60,000 nt of DNA. Source: Strigamia acuminata. Lineage: Eukaryota > Arthropoda > Chilopoda > Geophilomorpha > Linotaeniidae. Below, piece by piece: positions 35,654 through 49,600 of the stretch. The stretch's first letter is position 1; every line of letters starts with the position of its first letter. The DNA lies in NCBI GenBank assembly GCA_949358305.1, contig OX442314.1, positions 32,299,608-32,359,607 of the forward strand, given 5' to 3'. The notes under the pieces were generated by a model. It was not told the origin of the DNA and searched no databases. It saw nothing but the letters and a program-made list of their open reading frames with translations. The translations under genes and the position numbers were made by a program.

Positions 35654-38600
35654 GACTTGGATTCCTACATATTAATCAATTATTATTATTATTATTATTA
35701 TTATATTAAAAGACGACAAAGTGTGGATGAATGACCAGGAAAAATCACCCAAAAAAACCCTCCCGATATACAAAATAAAATGATATTCCGGTTATTCTAA
35801 CCTCTGGCCATGTGAATTTAACTTCTCACTCGTATATTAATAAAATTTTTCACTTTTTATTTCATCTTTTTTTTTTCTTCTTTCTCTGTGTGTGTGCACC
35901 CACCATTTATCCTCCTCTCTTAAATACCTTTCATAATTTTTTCAACCCTCGTAAAAAAGAGTAACGAGACCTTGGATCCTTCCTTGACATCGATAGAACG
36001 TTTTTTTAAAAAATTAAAAGCACAAAAAAACCAAACAACAAAAAAAAAACGCATCCAAAAAAACGAAACGACCTTTTACCATCACACTTCTGCAGCATGC
36101 AGCGAACTCTAACACAGGTCCAAAAAGCACGAAGAAATAAAAAATAAAAAATCTAAAAAATTTAATTTCATCCTTCAAAAGTCTCTTTTCAGTTGCTAAG
36201 GTTGAAACCACGAGGTAAACGACAGGTCAACGAGTGTTTCCAACCATTTCTAAACGTGCACTCACTTCTCCCCACACCCAAAACTCAACGAACAAATCAA
36301 CGAAAAATTTCGTTCCAAATTGGGTCACGTCTCAACCCATTTTTTTTTCCCTTCTTCCTTTTTTTTATATTTATTTCTCTCACTCTTGAAGCGTGTAAAA
36401 ACCAATTACAGGCAAGATAGGGGACTCCATCGTCGATTCAAGGCCAAGGTCATAATCCCATTGTACTAAATATTATTATAAACAAGAGCTCGTGTTTGAA
36501 ATTCATTGTATTTTGCGTTTTATTGACGCGCGTTCGATTACACAACGTGTATTGTCTGCGCGGAATGTCGACAACGAGTAAAACAACGCTCGATTCGCTC
36601 TAAATTTAAATCCAAAGTGAAATGAAACCGTTGATTGACCCGAAGCAGATGCGAAACCACATGGGGGACCTTGAATGCGGGGCCAGAGAGGTAAGAGGCG
36701 GAGCAACTCATCACATCACCTCCGTCCTTGTCATTCATCGATCCCTTTGCATCCCTTTGGATCCCTTTGCACCCTTTGCACCCAACCCATGTGCGCGCAG
36801 CGGTGGTCGTCCCTCGTGTTTAAATAAAGAAAAAGTCGTTTGATTTTTATTTTTTTTGACCTCGGACATGCGATACGGTTGAAAGGTCACGTGGGGTCAG
36901 TGGTACGACGTATCTGCGGTTTTCACACGATGATTAAATCTCGTTTTAGGCTTATGTGTCAAAATTTAATTCTATAAACTGATTTTTCGGTGCAAGTCCG
37001 GAAGTATTTCAGCCTACTGACCTAGAAATCTATTAAAAAAATAAATAGATATGTTTTTTTTTTTTTTTTTTTTTAAATAAAAAGTGTCGTGAAATCTCTT
37101 CGTGTGTCATTCACACAAATTCCAGTTCGGTTGTGTGACGCGATCGAAGAGAGAAAATGGCGGAAGATGATGTTGGAATGAAGCAGATTTGTCGTTTTAG
37201 TTTACGGATTTTGTGCTTCCGCGTGCACATTCCACGAATTTACGGTGGATCTGGTTCGAATCGGTTTCGGATTTGGGTCAAAAAGAGGTTTCTAACGAGC
37301 CAAAACGAACACGGTTTAAGTGTTTTACGATGTACGCGCCGTCGTAAACAACTGCGCGGGAAACTCCGTCGCGAAATCCGTCGAATTTATTAAACTTATC
37401 GTGTTTAACCATTAAAATAACGATTTGTATCGATAAATAAGGCTTCCCCGATGTCGTCGGGTTTACAAAATCACAATCTAAACGCCAATTTGATAGATTT
37501 TCGTCTATTTTTCTCATTTTCTCGATCGACTCCATTTTATTTGTGCTTTTAAGATAGGGCTTTGCAGCGAAGCCGCCATCGAGCGGAGTTTTAACGACAC
37601 CTTGTTGCCGGTTTGTTCGATGCACTCGCTTCCGTTTCAGCGTTTTCCACTTGACCAGACTACTGTTTTAATTCCTCATAACACTGACCCCCTCTTTTAA
37701 TCCTTTGGACACTGTGTGAATGGGTCTCGAAGGTCAGTGACACGAACCACACCCTTTTCTGTCCCTTTTCCACGCCGATTCTCACCTGCTTGAAAAAGGA
37801 CGGGTTGGGCCGAGGGTTGGGCAAACCGCCGACACAAACGCCGCACTAGGAGCGCAAAAAGGTCATTCAGAATGACCCCCACAACGCTGCGGTCGGTGAC
37901 CGGTAAACAGGGGATGGAAAAACCGACGGTGAGGCCAATGGACTCACTCACTGGCCACTAGGAAAATAAATTTCCAAAAAAAAAATTATAAATATAAAAA
38001 AAAAAATTTATAAAAAAAAATTATATTATTAAAAAATTTCTCCTTGAGGTTTTTTTGTCGCTAAAATTGTTTTTTTGTCGTTGGAAGTCGGTTCGGACGC
38101 TCCACCCCGCGATTAATCGCGTTTCGGGATGGATTTGGCGGTTGCCATGCCAACGGATGATTATTAGCCCGAAATACGAATTTGTCGTTAATCTGACATT
38201 GCTTTTTGACCTTAAGAGATTAAATTTTAATGATTTTTATTTTTTTATTTTTAAATTGAGTTTAAGGTACTTCTCCACACCCATTCAGCATTCGCGTTTC
38301 GGCGAGACACAAACGCGAGTTGCGTTGGCATTGGGGCAATGAAATATTGTCAAAAGGTATGTAACGTACAAGGTGACTTTTCATTTTGTTTTTGGACCCC
38401 CGGGCGCTCGTTTTCTTTTAAAAAAAAAAATTTGGAAGTGAAAAAAAATTTATTATATTCACTGCACAGTTTTTTTTTTGCAGTTTTTTTTATTTTTTTG
38501 GATTGTTGCAAAAAAATTTTAATTTTTTTTTGTTGCGATTTTTTTGCGTTGTAAATTTTGTTTCATGGCAAACAAGTTGTAGAGTGTTATGAAGAAGAAA

Positions 38601-38839
38601 AAGTGAGAAAAAAAATATATATAAAGGGGCTTTCGTTGTTTTGAGGTTTTTGTGTTTGCAGAGGACAAAAACATGTGCAAAGACAATACAGGTAAAACTG
38701 TGGGAGCGGGAGCCGACCGCCATGTTTATTTTTAGCAACGTAAAGTGGTTAAAACAGCGTGTAATCAGCAGGGGGAATTTACAACCTTGTAAAAATCAGT
38801 GTAAAATGTATTAGAGAATCGAAACAACACTCCCGAGTG

Positions 38840-39700
38840 GCAATAAATCAAAATAAATCAAAACAAATCGAAAAAAATCGAAAATCGACGTAAAATGTAC
38901 TAGAAAATCGAAAATCGACGTAAAATGTACTAAAAAAAATCGAAAATCGACGTAAAATGCACTAGAAAATTGAAAATTGACGTAAAATGTACTAGAAAAT
39001 CGAAAATTGACGTAAAATGTACTAGAGAAAATCGAAAATCGACGTAAAATGCACTAGAAAATCGAAAATTGACGTAAAATGTACTAGAAAATCGAAAATT
39101 GACGTAAAATGTACTAGAAAATCGAAAATTGACGTAAAATGTACTAGAGAAAATCGAAAATCGACGTAAAATGCACTAGAAAATCGAAAATTGACGTAAA
39201 ATGTACTAGAAAATCGAAAATCGACGTAAAATGTAGTAGAAAATCGAAAATCGACGTAAAATGTACTAGAGAAAATCGAAAATCGACGTAAAATGCACTA
39301 GAAAATCGAAAATCGACGTAAAACGTACTAGAAAATCGAAAATCGACGTAAAATGTACTAAAAAATCGAAAACCGACGTAAAATGCACTAGAAAATCAAA
39401 AATCAACGTAAAATGTACTAGAAAATCGAAACAACACTCCCAAAGACACAATAAATCAAAACAAATCGAAAAAAAATCAAAAATCGACGTAAAATGTACT
39501 AGAAAATCGAAAATCGACGTAAAATGTACTAGAAAATCGAAAATCGACGTAAAATGTACTAGAGAAAACCGAAAATCGACGTAAAATGCACTAGAAAATC
39601 AAAAATCGACGTAAAATGTACTAAAGAAAATCGAAAATCGACGTAAAATGTACTAGAAAATCGAAACAACACTACCAAAGACACAATAAATCAAAACAAA
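38840..39700. repeat. 29-30 bp AT-rich tandem repeat
   Basis: About 26 copies of a unit made of GAAAATCGAAAATCGACGTA plus AAATGTACTA, with AATTG/AATCG and TGTAC/TGCAC variants. A higher-order segment beginning ATCGAAACAACACTCCC recurs near 38817, 39425 and 39660. Confidence 0.95.
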
Positions 39701-40795
39701 CCACAAAAAATCCCACAATCATTCTTCGCCGAACTAACCAAATCGACATTTACTCGATTTACAGTGAAACATGATTCAGCAAACGAGTCTCGACCAAGGC
39801 TACACAAATTCGCCGAACCACCACGCCATGATTACCCACATGCACCCAAACACAAACTAAGTGTTAATTCCCACCTTGTCAACTCCATATTCTCCAATAA
39901 TAAAAACACACGAACAGCCCACAAAGAACGACCCTGAAAAAAGAAAAGAAAAACCCGCGCCACGATACCAGATTAATTTAATTTCTCCCCTATTCTATAT
40001 TTATACAATTTCTCCACAAAAAAAAAAAAAAAGAAAAGAAATCTCCCTCTCCACCCCATGTATTCTCTCTTGACGCATTGCCATTAAACTCACGGCAGAT
40101 GCAGACAGCGGCAGACATTGAGCTGTTATTGCACGTGTGTATTTTGAAGGCCAAGGTCGTGAGTGTCGCTCACCAGGTGCGCGGCTGCGCGCCGCCCTCA
40201 TCGGCCGATTTTCCCCGAAGAATGAGGCGCCATGAATCTCGGGTGGACAGCGAAATAAAAGGAAGTTTGCAGAAAACAGCCAAAAATAGAGTTTTCACTT
40301 GTTTACTCCGCAAACCCCAACACACAACACAAGACGGGGGGAGAGGGAGACACGCTGAGGGTGGGAAATTGCGTTACGGCGTTTCGCGTTGGTTTTTGGT
40401 GACCCCGGACACTTTCCCCAGTTGGAGAAGTTGTATAAATGTGGGTTGCGTTACTTGCGTACTTGCGTAGGTGAGTGAAGGGTTAGTAGGTGGTTTTTCG
40501 CGGGGTTTTTAAGCCTTAAACGCGAGTTTTACGACCAAATAAGCCTTTGTTCACAGCTGAAAGGAGTTATAAACTGGTCCCCTTTGGTGCATACCCCTTT
40601 CAATACATGTTGATTCTCACGAGACTTTACCCCTTTGCATTTGCCTGCTAGGTTTTTTTTCTTTTGCTTGTTTAAAGTGGCTGGGAGAGAGGGTGGTGGG
40701 GGGATTTTGACCTTGGCAGAAGAGTGGAGGATCCCCAATTGCGGCCCAGACCTTGTGTTAGTTCCACAGTCTGTTTTTCCCGCTTGAAAATTTAG

Positions 40796-40797
40796 AA

Positions 40798-40828
<31 letters not shown>
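40796..40828. repeat. AATA microsatellite
   Basis: About eight copies of AATA. Confidence 0.9.
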
Positions 40829-41292
40829 AATGGAATTTTGTTTTGGAATGTACATTTTCGTTTTATTCAAAAATATTGAAAAATATAAATCGACAAATTA
40901 GAATGTCACAATTAATAATAATAATACAAATAATTAATTCATAATAATTATTATATACAAATAATATCCTGCACCCAGTTCAGGGATATATAAAAAAATC
41001 AATAATATATTTATTACATATATAAATTTATATAAAAATGGGGGGTGGTGGGATAATAATAATAATTAATTAATAATAATAATAAAAAAAAATCACAATT
41101 TAACAATATAATTATATATTTCGGTGGCTTTCTTCATTGTATAAAAAAAAACAAAAAAAAAATCAACTGTACAAAAGAAACAAATCGAAAGAACAAAAAT
41201 GGACGGATAAATCGACCTCTTTCCATCAAAAAGGCAAGACATGGCGAATTATGCGACATCAGACGTCAAAAACTCAATCTTAGATCGAATCT

Positions 41293-44200
41293 TCAATCCC
41301 CACGTTCCAAAAGTCGCAACCTAATAGGCTCCGACGGCGTCGCGACCATCCTCAACGTGATATCCACCTCTTGTTCATTCGCCGACTCGATATCGAAATG
41401 ACGCACAGCCTAAACCACAAAAAATAAAAAAATCCACATAAATAAAAAATAAAAAAAATCATCAACACAACAACAACTTAGGGGTTAATGTGTGTCTGGG
41501 GCATCGCCGGATGCCCTTGACAAAACCCCGTCTAAGACGCAACTTCCGCGAATGCCAAGGACGCGTGGCATCCTAACCTACTTCGTCCAAGGTCGACAAA
41601 TGAACCGAACAAAAAGGCACCAATTAAAACATTCGCCAGCACGCACACATGGCCCCACTTAGCATGCAGCGCGGGGTGGCCCAACCCGCGATTCACGCGC
41701 ATAATCCTTTGAATCCGTCTCGTTTCCTCCTAATCCGGCCTGAAAGAGTTGGGGGACCCCATTTAAAACTCCCCCTTTAGGCCTTTTCTCTTTTTCTCTC
41801 TCTCGAATTTTTTTTTTCTCTCTTCTCTCATCCACTTGACCAGTTGGGGCGTCGGGGGGGCGCCGTCCCGCCCTGGGTTCCTCACTCAGTGTCCTCCTGG
41901 CCACGAAACCCGTTGCCACCATCATGCGAACTTGCAGCGATAGGATTAGACGTCTATTCAAGACGAGCAGAGCAAAAGAGGAAGGAAGAAAAAAATTGGA
42001 GAAAAGAAAAGAGGAAAAAAACGGAGAACAGAAGAGGCCAAAGAGAAAAAGATCCCCGCTGTTCCTCCTCACTCCTTCTTTTCCCCTTCCCTTCTTTTCT
42101 TTTCTTTGCTTTTCTTGTTTTTTTTTTCCTTTTTCTTTTGCATATCCTCGGTGATTATCCCTCACTCAAAGAGATTTCGGTTTTTACGCGAAACTATGCG
42201 CGCGCTTTCAATGCGACGTCTCTTTTCTCTCCCTTTTCCTTTTTGCTCCCGCCAGAGTGGCTCCAATTAGGCCTAACCAGACATTTTTTTTTTTTTTTTT
42301 TTTTGGGTTACCCCTCTCACCCTTTTTTTTTGTCGGTGTAAGACGAACCCTTTTAATACTTGGAGTTTTTTTTTTTTTTTTTTTTTTTTTAACTCTTCCG
42401 CGGGATCGTGATTGGGGATGCCACCAAACGGGTTTGTCATTGGGGGGTGGGGAGGACAGTGCCAACATGAGAGGGAAGAGAAAGAGAGAAGTGAAGTGGA
42501 TTTGTGTATACGTGTCGAAGGACAACCCGTTTATTCTCATCTGATAAAGGAGTTCAAAGGAAATGGCGAAAAATAATTTTTTTTTTTTTTTAATCGAGTT
42601 TCAACGAAGTTTCGAGATGTGATCACCGAGTTTTAAGACTTTGGGTTTGAACCAGGGCCGGGTTGGGTTCTTTTCGGGCCCCTGTTGCATAAATTAAGCG
42701 TGCGTAATTATTGTTCGGTCTAAAATTGAATTTTTGGCTTTAAAAGTGGATTTTTTGGCCTAAAATTCGGATTTTTTGGCCTAAAATTCGGATTTTTTAG
42801 CATAAAATTGTATCTATTGGCCTAAATTTTGGAATTTTTGGGCTAAAATTGGATTTAATGGCCTAAAATTGGATTTTATGGCCTAAAATTTGGATTTTAT
42901 AGCCTAAAATTGGATTTTATGGCCTAAAATTTGGATTTTATAGCCTAAAATTGGATTTTATGGCCTAAAATTTGGATTTTATAGTCTAAAATTAGTTTTT
43001 TTGGGCTTAAAATTGAATTTTTTTGTCTAGTCATTAATATTTTTGCCTAAAATTGGATGTTTGGGCCTAAACATATTTTTCTTTTAGCCTAAAATAATTT
43101 TTTAATGCTCCAAAATCGTTTATTTTGTCAAACCATCAATTTTTAAGCCTAAAATTAATTTCTCGACCAATAACTGAATTTTTTTAACCGTTCCCACCTC
43201 ACAATTCCCCCACCTTCCACCATTACTAAAAACCCAAAACTTCATCTCACCTGTGCTAAAAGCAGATACATCTGCGTCTCCGCGATCCTTCGCCCAATGC
43301 ACGACCGCGTGCCCGATCCGAACGGCAGCGAAGCGTGCGTCGGCGCGCTGGTCGTCGCCGTCGAGCCGGGAAGCCACCTTTCCGGCAAAAACTGATCCGG
43401 CTGCTCAAAATACTCCGCATCTCGACCGGTTGTGTACATGGACATGAGAACTAATTTCTACGTAGAAAAAAAAAAATGTATAAATAACCAAGTTTAAAAA
43501 CCAAAACGTGTTTTCGCCTCCTATTTAACGGTCCAAGGCGTGGTCACTTACCCCTTTGGGCACTTTGTACCCTCCAAGGACGACGTCGTCCGTGAGGATG
43601 CGCGTGAGGAACGGAGCCACCGGGTACATGCGCAGCGCTTCCTTGACGATGGCGCGCGCGTACGGCAGACGACACAGTTTGTCGTACGTGATTTCTTCGT
43701 CTTTCGGGATGACGTCGTCGATCTCTTGGCGCAGTTGTTGTTGACATTTCGGGTTTTTGGCCAGCAGGTGTAGCGCCCATTGGGTCGAATGCGACGTCTG
43801 GAGGTGGAAAGAGAAATTTGTTATTTTGGATTTTTATTTTTTTTTTGGGTTTTTTTGGATTTTTATTTTTAAGTTGGTTGAGATGGAATGCGGAAGAGGA
43901 CGCGCGTGACACGAGGGAAGGCTGGAGGGGCGGAGTGGTTGATTGATTGCGTAAGGTGCACTTTCACGGTGGAGATTTGGAGTGTGTGGGGGAATGTGCT
44001 TACCGTGTCTGCGGCGGCGAGGAAGAGGTCGGTGACGATTCGGACGAGTTCTTCTTCTTCGATTTTGTCTTCGAGGAGGAGTTTGGCGAGGAGGCCGTCG
44101 ACTGGTTCGCTCGTTTCGGCTTTGACGACGATCTCGCGGATTTTGTTTTCAACTAAACTGCGAGCTGCGAGTGGAGAGAAATGGTGGATTTGTTAGTTTG

Positions 44201-46505
44201 TGAAAATAATAATGAGAATGTTTTCAAAAAATTGCAAAAATCGAGAAAATTTTCAAAAAATTGCAAAAATCGAGAAAATTTTCAAAAAATTTCAAAAATC
44301 GAGAAAATTTTCAAAAAATTGCAAAAATCGAGAAAATTTTCAAAAAATTGCAAAAATCGAGAAAATTTTCAAAAAATTGCAAAAATCGAGAAAATTTTCA
44401 AAAAATTGCAAAAATCGAGAAAATTTTTAAAAAATTGCAAAAATCGAGAAAATTTCGATTTAAAAATGTGAAAATTCCTAAAAATTAAGAAAATTCGATT
44501 CAGAAATTCATAAAAATTGAGAAAATTGAATCGAAAAAATACAAAAAACTAAAAAAATCAAGAAAATTCGATCAAGAAATTCAAAAAAACTAAAAAAAAT
44601 CGAGAAAATTTAATCCAAAAAATTAAAAAACTAAAAAAATGAAGAAAATTGAATTCAAAAAACTGAAAAAATTCAATCGTGAAAATTCAGTAAAAAAAAA
44701 AAAATATTCTCAAAAAATTTCCTTAATTTAGAAATTAAATTCTAAAGTGTATTTTTTCCTTACCTATCGTTAGTGCCGACGTGACAGCCGTGTGGAACCT
44801 CTTCCACACATTCAAGTTGAGGTAATAAGCCAACCTCGGTGGCACTGTGGTCATTTTGGCTGATTCCACGAAGATCTGTTGAACGCTTTGCACGAACGTG
44901 TGAATTTCGTCGTCCACAACGGGTGGGTTCACCCCCGAACTCACGCACCCCATGCGTCGGCCAAAAATAAAATCACCCAAACCTAAAAAAAAAAAAAAAT
45001 ATAAAATAATTAAATCAACTAAAAAAAAAAAATTAATTTTTTTATTTTAAAGAGTGAAAGTGTTGTGGGGGCAGAGCAGAGTGTTGATCCTGTGAAACGC
45101 GGAAGTGGAGGGTGTGCAACATTCCGTCCCGCGGGCCACAGGTGAAGGTCGATGCACGTCACTTTCTCTGCTCTGCATCTGCTCATCCGCTCCACAGTCC
45201 ACACCCTCGCTCTCTCTCTGTCTGTTGAAAGCTCGTTTGAAGGGAAAATGAAACTTACATTCGATCGACCAGTTGTAGAGTTCCCGCTCCAAGTCGGGCA
45301 CTTCCAGACGCCCCGGTTCACGCAACTCTTTCCAACGATGCATCAAATCCTCGGTGATGTTGACAAAGTCTTCAACGTGGTCGGAAATAGCGGAACGTCG
45401 GAGAAATACTTTGTTCAACGCCCGTCTTCGTGCCCTCCAAAGCGGCCCGTTCCTGTGAAATAATTCGAAAAAATGTCAAAATAAATTCAAAAAATGTCAA
45501 AAAAATGTCAAAAAATTTAAAATAAATTCAAAAAATTCAAAATAAATTCAAAAAATTCAAAATAAATTCAAAAAATGTCAAAAAAAGTCAAAAAAAGTCA
45601 AGAAAAGCTAGAAAATTCAATTAGAATTCAAAAGAATTCAAAAAATCAAGAAAATTCAATCAAAAATTCAAAATATTTCAAAAAATTTCAAAAAAAGTAA
45701 AAAAAAGCAAGAAAATTCAATTAAAATTCAAAAAAAGCAAGAAAATTCAATTAAAATTCAAAAGACTTCAAAAAATTAAGAAAAATCAATAAAAAATTCA
45801 AAACAATTCAAAACAAAATTCTAAAACTTAAGAAAATTTTTAAAAAATTTAAGCAATAATTCAATGAAAAAAAATCAAGAAAGTTAAATTTAAAACAGAA
45901 AACCAAAAAAATCCAATTTCTACTCACATGAAAAACAAACCACGTTCATTCCCAGTCGTTTCATTATAAATCGTCCACGGCTCCGGGATGAGATGTTCCG
46001 GATATTTGCCCTCAGTCGCGAACACCTGTTTGATAATCGCCGCATCAGACACGAACACCGCCTCCAACGACCCGAGCGACTCGCAGTAGATCGGCCCCAA
46101 CTCCTTATGCCGCCGATCGCAATACAAATGAATCTTCGGCGCCGCCCCGCTCCGAATCAAATCAAACAGCGTGCCCACGACCGGCAGCCCCTTCGGTCTC
46201 GGCATCTTCCCGAACGACTGCGGCCGCTTCACCGCCCCGTCCGTCTGCTTCTTCCCACCGACCGCCTTCAGACTCTCCTCCACCGGCTTCCCGAACTTGA
46301 AATGCCCGCTGAACGGGCACTTGGCCGGCCCGCGCGGCGACGACGGCGGCGAATTAAAATGGCCGAGCAGCTCGGCCGCCAATTTCTCATTCTCCGGCTG
46401 CTGCAGCTGCGACCGGGCGAGCGGCAACGTCACGATCTTGCCCACCTGTTGCAGCGTCATGAGCAACAGCTTGTACGGCGTGAACTCGTTAGATTTCGCT
46501 GCCAT
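41293..46505 (-). CDS. CYP315A1: Mitochondrial-clan cytochrome P450, CYP315A1 (shadow)-like
   Basis: Seven exons: 46505-45928, 45452-45259, 44982-44764, 44164-44004, 43797-43552, 43457-43251, 41409-41293; all GT-AG, in phase, 573 aa. P450 hallmarks in order: PRPKGLPVVGTLFDLI, I-helix LFLAAADTTSHSTQW, ExxR in KEALRMYPVAPFLTR, PERW, and haem-binding PFGSGTRSCIGRRIAE with the axial cysteine near residue 519. The RHKELGPIYCESLGSLEAVF and PEPWTIYNETTGNERGLFFM segments resemble CYP315A1, the mitochondrial ecdysteroid 2-hydroxylase that makes ecdysone in arthropods. The exact subfamily is an inference; other mitochondrial CYPs are possible. The N terminus has about 100 residues before the P450 core, with Lys/Arg and few acidic residues at first, compatible with mitochondrial import. 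I chose the ATG at 46505; an in-frame ATG at 46532 would add MFYLLLLLS. Confidence 0.85.
42722..43020. repeat. 20-21 bp repeat in the last P450 intron
   Basis: Tandem TTTTATGGCCTAAAATTGGA and TTTTATAGCCTAAAATTTGG units, regular at 42850-42990 and degenerate on both sides. The rest of this 1.8-kb intron is pyrimidine-rich or AT-rich with long T runs (42284-42304, 42367-42390). Confidence 0.9.
44221..44455. repeat. 29-bp tandem repeat in P450 intron 3
   Basis: Eight copies of a 29-bp unit made of TTGCAAAAATCGAGAAAATT plus TTCAAAAAA. Because 29 is not a multiple of three, it creates long artificial Lys/Phe-rich reading frames that are not genes. Degenerate relatives continue to about 44700. Confidence 0.95.
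45470..45880. repeat. Degenerate AT-rich repeat in P450 intron 1
   Basis: Irregular AAAATTCAAAATAAATTCAA and AAAAAGTCAAGAAAA words recurring at about 17-20 bp without a strict period. Confidence 0.8.
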
Positions 46506-46608
46506 CGATAACAACAATAACAAATAAAACAAAACGCGTGATTTTCTCCCGCAGTGTCACCCGTTTGTCGACGTTGCTCTCAATGTGCACGAGTGCCTCG
46601 CACACGCG

Positions 46609-46616
46609 CTTTTATA
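46609..46616 (-). promoter_or_regulatory. TATA box of the P450 gene
   Basis: TATAAAAG on the minus strand, 104-111 bp before the ATG at 46505. Start of transcription would be near 46580 and give a leader of about 75 nt. It sits in the only GC-rich promoter-like segment near the gene. Confidence 0.6.
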
Positions 46617-49600
46617 CGCTCTCGTGGCTTGTTCGGCGAGCATCACGCGCGCCGCTCTCTGCCCCGAGAGGGCCTCGAGCGAGGCATTCGCAGCGCGCGC
46701 ACAGGCTCCTCCCTCCCCGCCCCACCAACCACCGAGGCCGGCCTAAACGCCGGCTCCCTCTCTGCGCGCACAGGTATCCACAAAAACCTGCGAGGGGACT
46801 CGTCGGGCACACGTCCGAGGGGTTTGACGCTCCCCTTGCGTTCGGTTCGTCCGAGTTTGACAGTTTTTTTGAGTGGGAAAAATTAAAATTTGGCGTTTTG
46901 GGGTTTTGGGCCGCGTCAGGTGTGCGTTTGAGTGGGATTTGGGGGTTCGTGGGGACCCCTGGAGTGAGGGAACATTTTTGTGCCTGGGAGAAATTAATTA
47001 GTGGTGGAATAATGGGTGGAGGGGGCCCCTGGGGTGCGGGGGGCCCTTTTTTCTGGGCACGTGCCTAATGCGTTTTGTGGGTAATCCGCGGATTTTTCAG
47101 GTGGTTGCAAATTCGGAATGGAATGACGTGATGTTGCTATATTTGTGGCAGGGGCGAATTTCACGTTCCGAAGTCGGGTTCGGGGTTTAATTAGTGTCTG
47201 ATTTGATGATTTTTGATATAAATTGAATGTCGTTTTTTAATTTTTTAATTTTTTGGGATTTTTTTTATTTTTTGTGGTAGCCTAAATTTAATATTTTTTT
47301 TTTTATTATTTTTTTTTTCTAAAAATTTTAATTTATTAATTAGTGAGTCATTTTTTGGTTGTTTTTTTAAAAATGCGAAGTTGTCTGATGGAATTTGTGG
47401 CTTATCGTTTTAATTAAAACGATATATGTGACAACTGCACTTTAGTCTCGTCTCCAAAATTCCATCGTGTGTAAATCAAGTGTTTTTTTTTAGTTTTTTT
47501 TATTTTTTTAGATCGAAAAATCGTTTTTCGTGATGTAATAAATCGTTTGTGCGTTTTAACAATTTCGTATTTCGTTCGTGGCTACGTCAATCCGTGACCT
47601 CGCCATCTAGTGAGCAGCGCAGCAAATCAAGCAGAAAAACAAAAATAACATAAAAATAACTTATTTTTAGCATCCACATAAAATTTTAACATCCAAAATC
47701 CTTTATGTCTCCAGACACCACAATATCCAAGGACAAACCGAATTTCCATCGACGATATGGTTGCGTAATTTAAACAATAAACGAGTCGAAATAAAAACAT
47801 CTATTCGCGTTTTATTACAGGAAATCGTCGAAATAAAAACAAAAAACCGACACATTGCACAAAAATTAAAATTCCCCCGCATGTTACAGTAATCCAAGCA
47901 AGAAAACATCCGATAAAACCACGCAACAAGCAACAAATTACGACAAGATAGTGAAAGTTGTTCTAATCTCTGCCCCCGCCATTGAAATCGCGCGGATAAA
48001 TTCCCAAAAAATTTCCATTTTCTCACTCTCGTTCGCTATTTTTAGTCCACTCAGGTGGCATCCGGACTCCACCTTCGATCCCAACGAATGTCCAAGGCCT
48101 CCCGATGGTCATCGAGTCCAGAAATAAATCAAAAATCAAAAAAAAGTAAATAAAAAATGGTCGTTATGCCAACGACAATCGGAACGAGAGATCGGAATCT
48201 AAAAGTACAAAGACCGCTTTCGTTTTCACTTTTGAACTTGTTGCTTTTGATTTCGGTTTCAAGGTGACTCTATCTGTGAGTGGACAGTTTACAATTTCAA
48301 TGTCAATTTTTAGTTCAGGGTCGCTGGAGGTTTTCTGCGACACGTAATGGCGGACATCCAACGGGAAAATCCTTTACAACGAAGGCCGCGAGTGGCACAG
48401 TTAAATCGCATCGTCTGTGGAGTTGTAAGGAAATTACACACATTATAAGCGAATAAATTAAAACAGCAAGTTGCAATTAAATTTTTTTGCCCTTCCTCGT
48501 AATTATTGGAACAAAAAATAAAAGGGTTAAAAACTTGATCTTTTTTTGTGCGTGTTTTTATTGTTTTTTCCTTTTTTTTTTCTCGTGTGGAAAATGCGTG
48601 GGAATTTTAGATGGACGAAATGAGGTCGTCCAATGTTATTCCATCCCAGGCAGCATCCAATCGAGTGAATAATAAATAAATGTTTGAATTTTACGTTTTA
48701 TTCGTGGGGAATTGAGATAAAAGACGATTTTTGTACACGCAATTATTTATTTTTGTATTTTGTATTGCATTTTATTATGTTTTTCTGTTTGAATAAATAA
48801 ATTTTGCATTTTATTCGTGGGGAATTGAGATAAAGGAGAATTTCTGTGCACAAAAATGTTTATTTTCTGTATTTTTAATGCATTTTTCTGTATATTTTTT
48901 TTTTGGGATTATTTATTGTAGTTAACAGAGGAGGAAAGTTGGTCAGCCAAGCCAAATGAAAAAAACACTTGCCTTGCAAACATCCGGTTGTTGTACCGTG
49001 AATATTTGCATAAATTTAGCTTGGTGGGATTCGGTTTGCAGAGATTTATCTTGTGGAAGTATCTCGCGATTTGTATGTGATACCATGACTTTTTAATTCA
49101 CGAACAACTCCGGCCGGGAGCCTCCCCGATACCGAAATGGCGTACACTCCTTTGGTATAACGGTCTAAAAAAAATATACATATATAAAAAAAAAATTACA
49201 TAAACAAAAATGAAATTACAAAATAAAAGTATATTAACACACATAAATAAATATAAATTTACTCATATAAATAAATAGTGTGTCGAAATCGTTAAACTTG
49301 TGTTTTCATCGTCTCATGTTTCGCAGTGATAATTGCAAGTTTATCCGAAACCGATAACGAAGGAGAATTGACAAAAAAAAAACGTTTAGATATATAGATA
49401 TATAAGTAACAAATTAATTCCAATAATTTTGAATCAAAAATTGCCAAATTGTCTATTTAATTTTAATTATATTTTTATTTATTTATTTATATATATTTTT
49501 ATTTTTATATTTTCAGATGCAACTCACTTATTCTCTGCCATTTGCAGGCCCAACTGTCTTCTGGATTCATGGCACCAATTAACCTATTAAAATTTGAAGT

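Larger units (their letters stand above)
32811..41292. other. 8.5-kb gene-poor interval
   Basis: No protein gene is supported. Contents are the 20-bp array at 33.8-34.2 kb, the palindromic element at 35.5 kb, long A- or T-rich tracts, and the 30-bp array at 38.8-39.7 kb. CpG-containing, less AT-rich patches occur at 36500-36830, 37100-37400, 37550-37960 and 40080-40470. A 78-codon ATG frame at 37157-37393 in a good Kozak context is basic and unlike known proteins. Confidence 0.5.

Noticed and set aside
37157-37393. 78-codon ATG frame in good Kozak context (MAEDDVGMKQICRF...)
   Set aside because: Basic, no recognisable family, no splice partners; it could be a real orphan but support is too thin.
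41659-42165. 168-codon minus-strand frame and overlapping plus frames
   Set aside because: They lie in the last P450 intron and are made of pyrimidine/purine-skewed low-complexity sequence.
44181-44488. Overlapping 75-96 codon Lys/Asn/Phe-rich open frames in three phases
   Set aside because: They are translations of the 29-bp minisatellite; since 29 is not a multiple of three, all three frames stay open. The segment is an intron of the P450 gene.
48044-48130. Short CpG-containing block open in several frames (minus frame contains GRPWTFVGIEGG)
   Set aside because: No convincing splice sites or partner exons and no recognised protein.
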